A stretch of DNA of 32,017 nucleotides from an uncultured Bacilli bacterium (GTDB taxonomy: Bacteria; Bacillota_I; Bacilli_A; RF39; UBA660), in the NCBI GenBank assembly GCA_944359065.1, contig CALVSP010000012.1:1-32017 (forward strand). The letters are read 5' to 3'. Below are positions 15,835 through 23,309 of the stretch, piece by piece. The notes below the pieces were generated by a model. That model made no database searches. It had not been told where the DNA came from and saw only the letters and a program-made list of their open reading frames with translations. The first letter of the stretch is position 1, and the number at the start of each line of letters is the position of its first letter. The position numbers were made by a program, and so were the translations under genes.

Positions 15835-16991
15835 AAAAATTATTAATCATTCCATTAATATTCCTATTAACTGGTTGTTGGAATTATCGCGAACTTAATC
15901 AATTAGCTATAACAACTGGGATTGCAGTAGATAAAGAAAATGATAATTATAAAATAACTATTATGATAGCTAATTCTAAAAAAAGCAGTAGTTCAGATGA
16001 TAGTATAACGCCATCAGCTGCTGTTTATGATGGAACAGGTCAGACAATTTATGAAGCCTTTAAAGACACTTCTTTAAGTGTATCTAAACAAATTTATTTA
16101 AGTCATGTTGATGTATTAGTATTATCTGAAGAAGTTGCAAAAAATAATTTAACTGATGTAATTGATTTTCTATTTCGTTATCCCCAAACAAGAAATAATT
16201 TTTATTTAGTTTTAGCAAAAGATAAAAAAGCTAGCGACATCTTAAAAGTAACTACGCCATTAGAGACATTTCCCTCTCAAAATCTAGCTAAAAATCTTGA
16301 AATAACTGATAAATTACAAGGATTTACTTATACAGTCGATTTTACTGATTTTACAAAATCACTTGTATCAGAAGGAATAAATCCTATTCTTCCATCAGTA
16401 ACAGTCATCGGAAATAGTGAAGAAGGAAATAAAGAAGAAAACGCACAACAAAATGAACCATCTACTTATTTAAAATTAGATATGTTAGGATTATTTAAAA
16501 AAGATAAATTTGTTGTATGGGCTAATCCTAATCAAAGCAAAGGAATCAATATAATCAATAATAAAATATACATATTAGGAGTTATCATTAATTACCAAAA
16601 TGAAAAAATAGTAACAGAAATAACCGAAATGAAAACTGATTTTAAAGTTGAAAATAATAAAGTGAAAATAACTATTGATACAACAGGAGCAATTCAAGAA
16701 GTAAATGCTAATGTTGATCTATATAATCTTAAAACTATTGAAGAAATTCAAAATTCAGATGTTGAAAAAATTAAAGAATATGTTAATGATGCTATTAATT
16801 TAGCCAAAGATAATAAAACGGATATTTTTGGTTTTGGAAACTATGTTTATAAGAATAATCCTAAAAAATGGAATGAAATAAAGGATAAATGGGACGATGA
16901 AATATTCCCTAGTTTAGAAGTAGAAATAGAAGTCAATCTAAAACTTCAGGCCAAAGGTTCAATAAATAATATCGTCGAGGTGAGAGAATGA
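15831..16991 (+). CDS. gerC: Spore germination lipoprotein, subunit C (Ger(x)C family)
   Basis: The 386-residue protein begins with a lipoprotein signal (hydrophobic stretch, then LTGC with Cys16), followed directly by WNYRELNQLAITTGIAVD, the hallmark of Ger(x)C proteins. It would be diacylglycerylated and held on the outer face of the inner spore membrane as part of the receptor. The C-terminal part (FGFGNYVYKNNPKKWNEI) is also typical. A short low-complexity insert rich in Glu, Asn and Gln lies near residues 198-210. ATGA overlaps occur on both sides, so all three receptor subunits are coupled. Confidence 0.93.
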   Translation: MKKLLIIPLIFLLTGCWNYRELNQLAITTGIAVDKENDNYKITIMIANSKKSSSSDDSITPSAAVYDGTGQTIYEAFKDTSLSVSKQIYLSHVDVLVLSEEVAKNNLTDVIDFLFRYPQTRNNFYLVLAKDKKASDILKVTTPLETFPSQNLAKNLEITDKLQGFTYTVDFTDFTKSLVSEGINPILPSVTVIGNSEEGNKEENAQQNEPSTYLKLDMLGLFKKDKFVVWANPNQSKGINIINNKIYILGVIINYQNEKIVTEITEMKTDFKVENNKVKITIDTTGAIQEVNANVDLYNLKTIEEIQNSDVEKIKEYVNDAINLAKDNKTDIFGFGNYVYKNNPKKWNEIKDKWDDEIFPSLEVEIEVNLKLQAKGSINNIVEVRE

Positions 16992-18061
16992 AAGTAACTA
17001 ATTCAGAATATGCTTGTTTATCATCTTTTTTAATAAGATCATTATTTTTTGGACCAGCTATTTATAGTATCTTACATTTTGCTTTGCAAGATGGCTGGAT
17101 AAGTATCATCGTTTCATTTATTTTAAGTTTTATTCCTTTAATTATTTATTATAAGCTACTAAATTGTAATCCTAATGATAATATTGTCAGCTTAAATAAC
17201 AAATTAGGATTAATAGGAAAAATAATTAATACAATTCTAACTGTTTTTGTTATTTTTCACGCCAGTCTAATTCTATGGAACTTAACTAACTTCATATATT
17301 CACAATTTCTATTTCAAACGCCATTAATTGTTATTGCTATTATTATTTCCTTTGGTATATTTTATGTCGGTATTAAAAACCTAACAACTATTGCTAGAAC
17401 AGGAACTGTTTTCTTTATTATTAGCACTATACTATATTTTATAGCAGCTTTATCTTTAATTAGTAAATGCGATTTAAATGGTCTTAAACCCATTTTCAAC
17501 TCAGGTATTATGCCAATTTTAAAGGGAAGTTTTTCTTCTTTAGGACTTAATATATTCCCTTTATTTATAATTTTAATAATACCGAAAAATAACATCAAAA
17601 ATAATAACAAAATTATATCATCTTTCTTTAAAGTTTATATTTTCAGATATTTGTGCATGCTATCAGTATTAGTAATTTGTGTAGCTATTTTGGGAATAGA
17701 ATTAACTAACCTTTATCAATATCCGGAATATCACATTTTAAAAACTATTAATATTGCTAACTTTTTTCAAAGAGTCGAATCAGTTTTATCAGTTCAGTGG
17801 ATATTTGATGCTGTCATGTCAATAGTATTATGCCTTTATTATGTTAAAGAAAGTATAACCAAAACATTTAATTTAAAAAACAAATTTAATTTAATAAATA
17901 TTATTTGCATTATTAGTATTTTAATTATCGCAAATTATATCTTTACTAGTAATACGGTAGCAGAAACATTTTATAAAAATATTTATCCTTTTCTAACTTC
18001 AATCTTTTTCTTAATTATTCCTTTGATAATATTAATAATAGTTAAAGTTAAGAAAACTTAA
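16988..18061 (+). CDS. gerB: Spore germination receptor permease, subunit B (GerAB/GerKB family)
   Basis: The 357-residue membrane protein has about ten hydrophobic helices and belongs to the endospore germination permease branch of the APC superfamily. It is the germinant-binding subunit in known receptors. The ATG overlaps the gerC stop as ATGA. Its TAA stop directly abuts the stop codon of the convergent popT gene, with no base between, so the transcription terminator of the operon has to lie inside popT (see the hairpin at 18112-18145). Confidence 0.92.
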   Translation: MKVTNSEYACLSSFLIRSLFFGPAIYSILHFALQDGWISIIVSFILSFIPLIIYYKLLNCNPNDNIVSLNNKLGLIGKIINTILTVFVIFHASLILWNLTNFIYSQFLFQTPLIVIAIIISFGIFYVGIKNLTTIARTGTVFFIISTILYFIAALSLISKCDLNGLKPIFNSGIMPILKGSFSSLGLNIFPLFIILIIPKNNIKNNNKIISSFFKVYIFRYLCMLSVLVICVAILGIELTNLYQYPEYHILKTINIANFFQRVESVLSVQWIFDAVMSIVLCLYYVKESITKTFNLKNKFNLINIICIISILIIANYIFTSNTVAETFYKNIYPFLTSIFFLIIPLIILIIVKVKKT

Positions 18062-18889
18062 TTATTCTAATTTTCTCGCTATATTATATCCAACAACTAG
18101 CAATACAAGGGCAACTATAGTTTCTAAAATGCTATAGTTGTTTTTAAATGTTTCAAAAAATAAACTCAACACCGAACTTAAAGTAAATCCAAGAATTCCA
18201 CAGTACATATACTCCTTTTTTTTATCAAATAAATATGTCATCACTTTAGATAATATAATAACACATAAAACAATACCTAATAAATAAGGGATAACTTTAA
18301 AAATATTAGTAAAAATAGCTGCCACACTAGTTAGAGAACTTAAAAAATTTAATAACAAATTATAACAACCTAAAATCATCATCACTGCTGTTCCGCTAAT
18401 ACCAGGAATTATCATAGTTAAAGCATCAATAAAACCAATAATAAAAAATAATAAAAAATTAATTAATTCATTGGATGTCTCAACAAAAAAATGTTGACCA
18501 TTCACTAAAAAAATCAAAAAAACTGTGGAAAAACTTAAAGTTAAAATCAAAATATGTATAAATTTCACTTTTTTAATATTAATATTATCGATCAAAGAAG
18601 GAATTCCTCCCATTATTAAACCTATAAATAAAAGAATAGTTGGAAAATAATAATTATTAATAAAATAAAGAATCAAACCACTAGTCAAAGAAATAGATAG
18701 TAATACTCCTAATCCGATAGGAAATAAAAATAAAAAATTATTAATTGGATTTTCAAAAAAATTACTAATTGCTTTAATAGCCTTTTCGTAAATTCCAAAA
18801 CTAATTGCAATTAAAGCTCCACTAACACCAGGAATTATTTTGGCTATTCCTATTATAAATCCTTTTAATAACAAAGTTAAAAAATTCAT
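18062..18889 (-). CDS. popT: DUF368 polyprenyl-phosphate transporter (PopT-like)
   Basis: The 275-residue membrane protein shows the two pseudo-symmetric DUF368 motifs, IPGVSGALIAISFG near residue 20 and IPGISGTAVMMILG near residue 160, each followed by hydrophobic helices. DUF368 proteins such as PopT recycle undecaprenyl phosphate back across the membrane for peptidoglycan and teichoic acid synthesis. RBS AGGTGA lies eight bases upstream of the ATG. It follows trpS by 32 bases with a terminator hairpin in between and no room for a full promoter, so expression probably depends on read-through. Confidence 0.88.
   Translation of the reverse strand: MNFLTLLLKGFIIGIAKIIPGVSGALIAISFGIYEKAIKAISNFFENPINNFLFLFPIGLGVLLSISLTSGLILYFINNYYFPTILLFIGLIMGGIPSLIDNINIKKVKFIHILILTLSFSTVFLIFLVNGQHFFVETSNELINFLLFFIIGFIDALTMIIPGISGTAVMMILGCYNLLLNFLSSLTSVAAIFTNIFKVIPYLLGIVLCVIILSKVMTYLFDKKKEYMYCGILGFTLSSVLSLFFETFKNNYSILETIVALVLLVVGYNIARKLE
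18112..18145 (+). terminator. Terminator of the ger operon located inside popT
   Basis: On the plus strand CAACTATAG, an 11-base loop and CTATAGTTG form a perfect nine-base-pair stem followed by TTTTT. It lies about 50 bases past the gerB stop, antisense within the popT coding region, and is the only convincing stop signal for the ger transcript. Confidence 0.65.
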
Positions 18890-18899
18890 AAATCACCTC

Positions 18900-18923
18900 A
18901 AAAAAAAGATGTTACTACATCTT
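18900..18923 (-). terminator. Terminator after trpS, in the leader of popT
   Basis: On the minus strand AAGATGT, loop AGTA, ACATCTT, then a T run that leads directly into the popT ribosome binding site. The stem includes part of the trpS stop codon. Confidence 0.75.
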
Positions 18924-19923
18924 ATTCGAAATAATCTATTTTCATACTTTTTCTTACTAATTTCATTTTATTATTAGCATATTTTCGAGCATTATTAGTA
19001 CCATCTTTTAATATTTTTTCAACTAATTCCATATTATTTTCATATTCTTTTCTTCTATCCTGAATTGGTTTTAAAAATTCCATCATTTTATTAATAAGTT
19101 CTTTTTTACAAGCTACACATCCACGACTACCATTTTTACATTCGTTACAAACAACATCCAAATTATCTTTGTTAACCAATTTATGATAATAATAAACCAT
19201 ACAAACATCCGGATTAGCTTTGTCATCTCTTTTTATTTTATTAGGATCAGTTACAGCTGACATAATTTTTTTAGAAACAGTATCAACATCATCAATCAAA
19301 TATATCGCATTACCTAAACTTTTACCCATTTTTTCATTACCATCTAAACCTTTAATTCTAGTATTTTTAGTTAATAATTGAACTGGTTCAATTAATGTAT
19401 CACCATATATAGAATTAAATTTACGAACAATTTCACGACATTGTTCTAATAAAGGCAATTGATCTTCGCCAACTGGAACTAGTTCGCCATCAAACATCGT
19501 AATATCTGCCGCTTGACTAACCGGATAACCTAAAAAACCATAAGTAACACTTTCGACATTACCAAATAATTCTTTTTTTTGTTTAATTTCAGTTTTAACA
19601 GTTGGATTACGATATAATCTTGAAATTGTAACTAAATTAGAATAATAAACTGTTGCTTCCGCTATTTCTGGTATCATAGATTGAACAAATATAGTTGCTT
19701 TATTAGGATCAATTCCGCAAGCTAACAAATCCAAAGTTAACTCTTTTACATTTTTTCTAACTTTATCAGGATTGTTAAAATTGTCGGTTAATGCTTGAAC
19801 ATCAGCAATTTCAATAAATGTATTATATTTATCTTGTAATTCAACCCAATTAGAAACAGCCCCAAAATAATGACCTAAATGTAAATTGCCAGTTGGTCTA
19901 ATTCCTGTTAAAATATTTTTCAT
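18922..19923 (-). CDS. trpS: Tryptophanyl-tRNA synthetase
   Basis: The 333-residue class I synthetase charges tRNA-Trp. The HIGH motif is HLGH in RPTGNLHLGHYFG and the KMSKS motif is KMGKS in GNEKMGKSLGN. The C-terminal helical part carries a CNECKNGSRGCVACK segment that could bind a metal. AGGAGG precedes the ATG, which overlaps the patatin stop as ATGA. It is the third gene of a unit beginning at 22316. No T-box leader is present upstream of the unit. Confidence 0.97.
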   Translation of the reverse strand: MKNILTGIRPTGNLHLGHYFGAVSNWVELQDKYNTFIEIADVQALTDNFNNPDKVRKNVKELTLDLLACGIDPNKATIFVQSMIPEIAEATVYYSNLVTISRLYRNPTVKTEIKQKKELFGNVESVTYGFLGYPVSQAADITMFDGELVPVGEDQLPLLEQCREIVRKFNSIYGDTLIEPVQLLTKNTRIKGLDGNEKMGKSLGNAIYLIDDVDTVSKKIMSAVTDPNKIKRDDKANPDVCMVYYYHKLVNKDNLDVVCNECKNGSRGCVACKKELINKMMEFLKPIQDRRKEYENNMELVEKILKDGTNNARKYANNKMKLVRKSMKIDYFE

Positions 19924-21080
19924 AAATTACCTCCTACTGCTAATAAATAAATTGCTGTTGTATACTCTTTTGGAAAAAAAGTAAATATAGGATTTATTTT
20001 ATCACATTTTTTCAATTTTAAATATATATATTTAGCAATTACTTCCCTATTTAATATTTTTTTTAATTCGTCGATATTAAATTTATCAAAATTTATTTCA
20101 TCAGTTAATTCCAATTTCATAAATAATTGTTTATTTACCTCATTAGAATTATATATTTTATCAATAGCAATATCAAATATTTCTAAACTATCTTCAATTA
20201 TTTTATAAAAATTTTTTTGCTTCAAATTTTTAAAATTACCTATATAATCTAGTTTTTTACTTAAGTCATTTATTTTATTAATACATCTAAAATATAGATT
20301 ATCAATCGTTCCTCTTTTAAAAGTATATAAGTCACCTTCTAATTTATTAAATTTTTTCAAAGTATCATTATATCCTAATTTTATCATTCGTTTAGTTACA
20401 TTAGAATCAAACATTAAAAACGAATCTAATTTGTTATTTGGAGAAATGTATGTTATTTTAACTTCTTTATTACGAATTTTTTGTCTAATCCCAACAGCTC
20501 TTAAATCAACAGCAATAATTTCTGTTGCTCCTAATTCAACAGCCAAATTTATTGGTAAATTATCATAATATCCGCCATCTACCAAAACATCTGTTCCGAT
20601 TTTAGTAGGCTTAAAAAAAGGAAAGCAAGTTGCAGAAGCTAATATATATTTTTTTAATTTATCTGGTCTAGTATTTTTTTTAGTTGAATAAACTACTTTT
20701 CTTGTTGATAAATTAAAAGAAACTACACCAAAACCAATTTTTGAATTATATAATTTATTTGGTTTATAATGTTCATTTATAATTTGCTCTATTTTATTAG
20801 TATCTATTCCACCATCAAAAATTTTATTTAAATACTCTAAATACATTTCTTTAGAACTTGTTATTTTTTTAAAATCATCATATAAAACATCATAATTTAT
20901 ATTTTTCCATAAACGAATACATCTATAGAATTCGTTTTGTGTCATCATCATACCATTTAAGGCACCTATTGAAGTGCCCGTTATAATATCATATTTTATA
21001 TGCATTTTTCGTAAAGCTTTCCAAACTCCTACTTCATAAGCGCCTTTAGCGCCTCCTCCAGACAATACAACTGCTAGCAT
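19920..21080 (-). CDS. Patatin-like phospholipase
   Basis: The 386-residue protein has an N-terminal patatin domain (about 1-210): oxyanion-hole glycines in LSGGGAKGAYEVG, the nucleophile serine in GTSIG, and the catalytic Asp in DGGYYDNLP. No signal peptide is present, so it is probably cytoplasmic or membrane-associated. The C-terminal ~170 residues are charged and helical and I do not recognise them. It would hydrolyse acyl esters of phospholipids or related lipids. It lies 12 bases downstream of an anchored hypothetical protein and overlaps trpS by four bases. Confidence 0.9.
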   Translation of the reverse strand: MLAVVLSGGGAKGAYEVGVWKALRKMHIKYDIITGTSIGALNGMMMTQNEFYRCIRLWKNINYDVLYDDFKKITSSKEMYLEYLNKIFDGGIDTNKIEQIINEHYKPNKLYNSKIGFGVVSFNLSTRKVVYSTKKNTRPDKLKKYILASATCFPFFKPTKIGTDVLVDGGYYDNLPINLAVELGATEIIAVDLRAVGIRQKIRNKEVKITYISPNNKLDSFLMFDSNVTKRMIKLGYNDTLKKFNKLEGDLYTFKRGTIDNLYFRCINKINDLSKKLDYIGNFKNLKQKNFYKIIEDSLEIFDIAIDKIYNSNEVNKQLFMKLELTDEINFDKFNIDELKKILNREVIAKYIYLKLKKCDKINPIFTFFPKEYTTAIYLLAVGGNL

Positions 21081-21092
21081 TTTTCATCACCA

Positions 21093-22316
21093 TTATCCTG
21101 CGTAAACATTAAATTTAATATTTTTATTAAATTCTATTTCTTTATAATCAATTATCTTTTTAATACCAATAGCATCATTGAAAACATTTATAATATTATC
21201 TTCAATAAAATATACATAATTGTCTACATAATTAATTAAATCTAAAGAAGTTGTACTAAATAAATATATTAATCCTGATTTATTTTGTTTATTGATACGA
21301 TAACAATCATATTTATTATTATTTTTCTTATATAGATAATAATAATTATCAGTTTGGTCTATTTTAACATAATTGGAATCTTCATAATCTACTTTTGTTG
21401 TAACAAATTTTTTTTCATCTTTGGCATCTTTTACACTCATTGTAGACCACTCACCATCATAATATTTAATTTCACTACTTAATTTAATTATTCTTTCTTC
21501 TTTAGGATCAATTTCATATTGAATGTTATTATCTTTATCATATAAATATAATTTATGTTCGACAATTCCTTGAATATAACTATCTAAAGATATGGCTTTA
21601 TCAGATACTATTGTACTAGATTTTAAAGTTACTAAATTTATTACATTTATTTTATTAAAACTATCTTTTTCATTATAATCTGCAACAATATAGTAATTAT
21701 TAACAAAACTACCTAATTTTTGATTATAAACATCTTTGCTAAACAAACTAATATTATACACTAATGAATTAAAAGTTTTGCTTACATTATAAAGTCCTTT
21801 ATAATTGGTTAATCCAATATAATGTTTATCAATCAAATTACCTCTATATATATTTATACCTTCTTTTGTTTCATATTGAGCATTATCAATAAAATTATTT
21901 TTATCATATAATGATATGCTAGAAGCAAATTCAGCTATCTTATCATTATTTAAATTTTGATAATAAGTTAAATAACCATTATTCATACACATTATGTCAG
22001 TAAATATTTTTTCATCTTTAAAAATTGGTAAAATACATTCATATTCATCATCTTTATAATAATATATATCCGTTAGTACTTTTGAATTTTTATTATAATC
22101 ATTAAATATTTGAAAAGAAAATAAAGTTTCTTTTATTTTTACTTCATACAAATAATTATTGTTATCAAAATCAGATATTTCTTTTATTTCAAAAGTATTG
22201 TTATCTTTTTTAATTTTATATTCATTTTCTTGGCCATCACTAAACCAATAAAAAGCAAATTGAATACCTAAATATAATAAAAATAATACTAACAACATAA
22301 AAAATAATCTTTTCAT
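21093..22316 (-). CDS. Membrane-anchored extracytoplasmic protein of unknown function
   Basis: The 407-residue protein starts with one hydrophobic helix (about residues 3-24) with no lipobox, so it is probably anchored and faces outward. The rest is rich in Tyr, Asn, Asp and Lys and looks like repeated beta-strands with turns (for example YLYDKDNNIQYEID and YVYFIEDNIINVF), suggestive of a beta-propeller-like fold, though no motif is clear enough to name a family. RBS AGGTGAGG supports the start. It is the first gene of the patatin-trpS unit, directly behind a near-consensus promoter. Function unknown. Confidence 0.7.
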   Translation of the reverse strand: MKRLFFMLLVLFLLYLGIQFAFYWFSDGQENEYKIKKDNNTFEIKEISDFDNNNYLYEVKIKETLFSFQIFNDYNKNSKVLTDIYYYKDDEYECILPIFKDEKIFTDIMCMNNGYLTYYQNLNNDKIAEFASSISLYDKNNFIDNAQYETKEGINIYRGNLIDKHYIGLTNYKGLYNVSKTFNSLVYNISLFSKDVYNQKLGSFVNNYYIVADYNEKDSFNKINVINLVTLKSSTIVSDKAISLDSYIQGIVEHKLYLYDKDNNIQYEIDPKEERIIKLSSEIKYYDGEWSTMSVKDAKDEKKFVTTKVDYEDSNYVKIDQTDNYYYLYKKNNNKYDCYRINKQNKSGLIYLFSTTSLDLINYVDNYVYFIEDNIINVFNDAIGIKKIIDYKEIEFNKNIKFNVYAG

Positions 22317-22332
22317 ATCCTCACCTATATTT

Positions 22333-22361
22333 ATTATATATGATTTTTAAATAATTATCAA
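22333..22361 (-). promoter_or_regulatory. Sigma-A promoter of the hypothetical-patatin-trpS unit
   Basis: On the minus strand TTGATA and a perfect TATAAT are separated by exactly 17 bases, about 16 bases upstream of the start codon of the first gene. Confidence 0.8.
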
Positions 22362-22395
22362 TATGTAATATTTAAAAATATAGGTATTTAATTCA

Positions 22396-22443
22396 CACCC
22401 TTTTGTCATAGTTGAATATGCTATATTAGAAAATGAAAGGGTG
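22396..22443 (+). promoter_or_regulatory. Inverted repeat that could mask the cot ribosome binding site
   Basis: CACCCTTT at 22396-22403 is fully complementary to AAAGGGTG at 22436-22443, which is the ribosome binding site of the coat gene. A second small pairing (ATAG with CTAT) lies inside the 32-base loop. It matters only if transcription starts upstream of 22396, which is unknown. Confidence 0.3.
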
Positions 22444-22449
22444 GATTTT

Positions 22450-22896
22450 ATGTGTAATAATGAAAACGAATCTTGCAAATGCATTGCTGAAATATTAACT
22501 GTTATCTGTATTTTACAACAAAACGCAAATTGTTCTGATTCTTGTTTAGATACATGTGATCGTGGATTTTTAGGTTGTGGCACAACTACTTATACTTGTA
22601 ACACTAGACCAATAATGTTATATACTTGTTGTGGTAATGGTACACCTTGGAGTATGCCAACTACTAAAGATACAACAGATTGTAATCAAACAGTAGTTCC
22701 AGCTAATTGTTCAAATGTATTTAGAATTGAAAAAATCGATGGATGCTGCGCGACATTTAGAGTATTAGCAAGTAATACCGATCCAACTACACAAGCTGCA
22801 ATTCCATATGTAGCTACTAATTCTTTCTTCACTATGAACTTAAATTGTGTTTGTAGTTTAAGATGTTTACAAGATACATATGTAGAATGCTTATAA
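22450..22896 (+). CDS. Spore coat protein of the CotY/CotZ family
   Basis: The 148-residue protein has 19 cysteines (about 13%), with N-terminal pairs and a C-terminal CVCSLRC segment, matching the CotY/CotZ family of outer-coat and crust proteins that form disulfide-linked lattices on spores. The ATG at 22450 is preferred over an in-frame GTG at 22441, because that GTG lies within the AAAGGGTGG ribosome binding site. It is monocistronic, flanked by genes on the other strand, with its own terminator. I could not assign a sigma-E or sigma-K promoter with confidence: CATAGTTGA at 22407 resembles a -10 but no good -35 goes with it. Confidence 0.85.
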   Translation: MCNNENESCKCIAEILTVICILQQNANCSDSCLDTCDRGFLGCGTTTYTCNTRPIMLYTCCGNGTPWSMPTTKDTTDCNQTVVPANCSNVFRIEKIDGCCATFRVLASNTDPTTQAAIPYVATNSFFTMNLNCVCSLRCLQDTYVECL

Positions 22897-22897
22897 A

Positions 22898-22925
22898 AAC
22901 AACGAAACTAATCGTTGTTTTTTTT
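22898..22925. terminator. Bidirectional terminator between the cot gene and the convergent hypothetical gene
   Basis: AACAACGA, loop of six, TCGTTGTT, then eight T on the plus strand; on the minus strand the same stem is followed by five T counting the last stem bases. The stop codon of the convergent gene lies within the hairpin. Confidence 0.8.
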
Positions 22926-23234
22926 AAACTCAATATCTAATATATCATTAATATTTATAACTTCATTATCCATTGTAATTAATTCATTTCTATTTCTACC
23001 AATTATTCTTTTATTTAATTTACCATTTTTAGTAGTTATTACAACATCTGCTTTATAAACATATCTAGCCGAAGAAAAAATTTGATTTATTTTTTGATTA
23101 ACTGTCAAGATAGAAGATAAAGGATCTTTTTCTTCTATTTTTCTTTCTTCATTTTTATTGTAATAAACTGTCTTATTATTTTTTAATTCTTTATCGATTT
23201 TATTAGCAAAAACTTTCGGTAATTTTTTTTCCAT
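22908..23234 (-). CDS. Small hypothetical protein
   Basis: A 108-residue lysine-rich soluble protein with no signal or membrane segment. The N-terminal half is charged and helical; the C-terminal half reads like short beta-strands (KADVVITTKNGKLNKRIIG, then ELITMDNEVININDILDIEF). It has a good AGGTG ribosome binding site and lies downstream of the polC terminator on the same strand. I recognise no family. Conservation cannot be judged here. Confidence 0.6.
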   Translation of the reverse strand: MEKKLPKVFANKIDKELKNNKTVYYNKNEERKIEEKDPLSSILTVNQKINQIFSSARYVYKADVVITTKNGKLNKRIIGRNRNELITMDNEVININDILDIEFKKNND

Positions 23235-23279
23235 AGAAACACCTCTTAATTAAATATATTATTTATATTTTTAAATATG

Positions 23280-23309
23280 AAAAAAATCAATTAAAATAAA
23301 CTTAATTGA
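23280..23309 (-). terminator. Terminator of polC
   Basis: On the minus strand TCAATTAA, a seven-base loop and TTAATTGA form an eight-base-pair stem over the polC stop codon, followed by seven T. Confidence 0.8.

Noticed and set aside
22317-22449. Possible T-box or other riboswitch for the trpS unit or coat gene
   Set aside because: The promoter lies only about 16 bases before the first gene's start, leaving no space for a T-box leader, and no conserved T-box or riboswitch sequence was seen.
22347-22583. Minus-strand 78-codon frame antisense to the coat gene leader
   Set aside because: It overlaps the clear CotY/CotZ gene and the promoter of the patatin unit, has no family resemblance and no convincing ribosome binding site.
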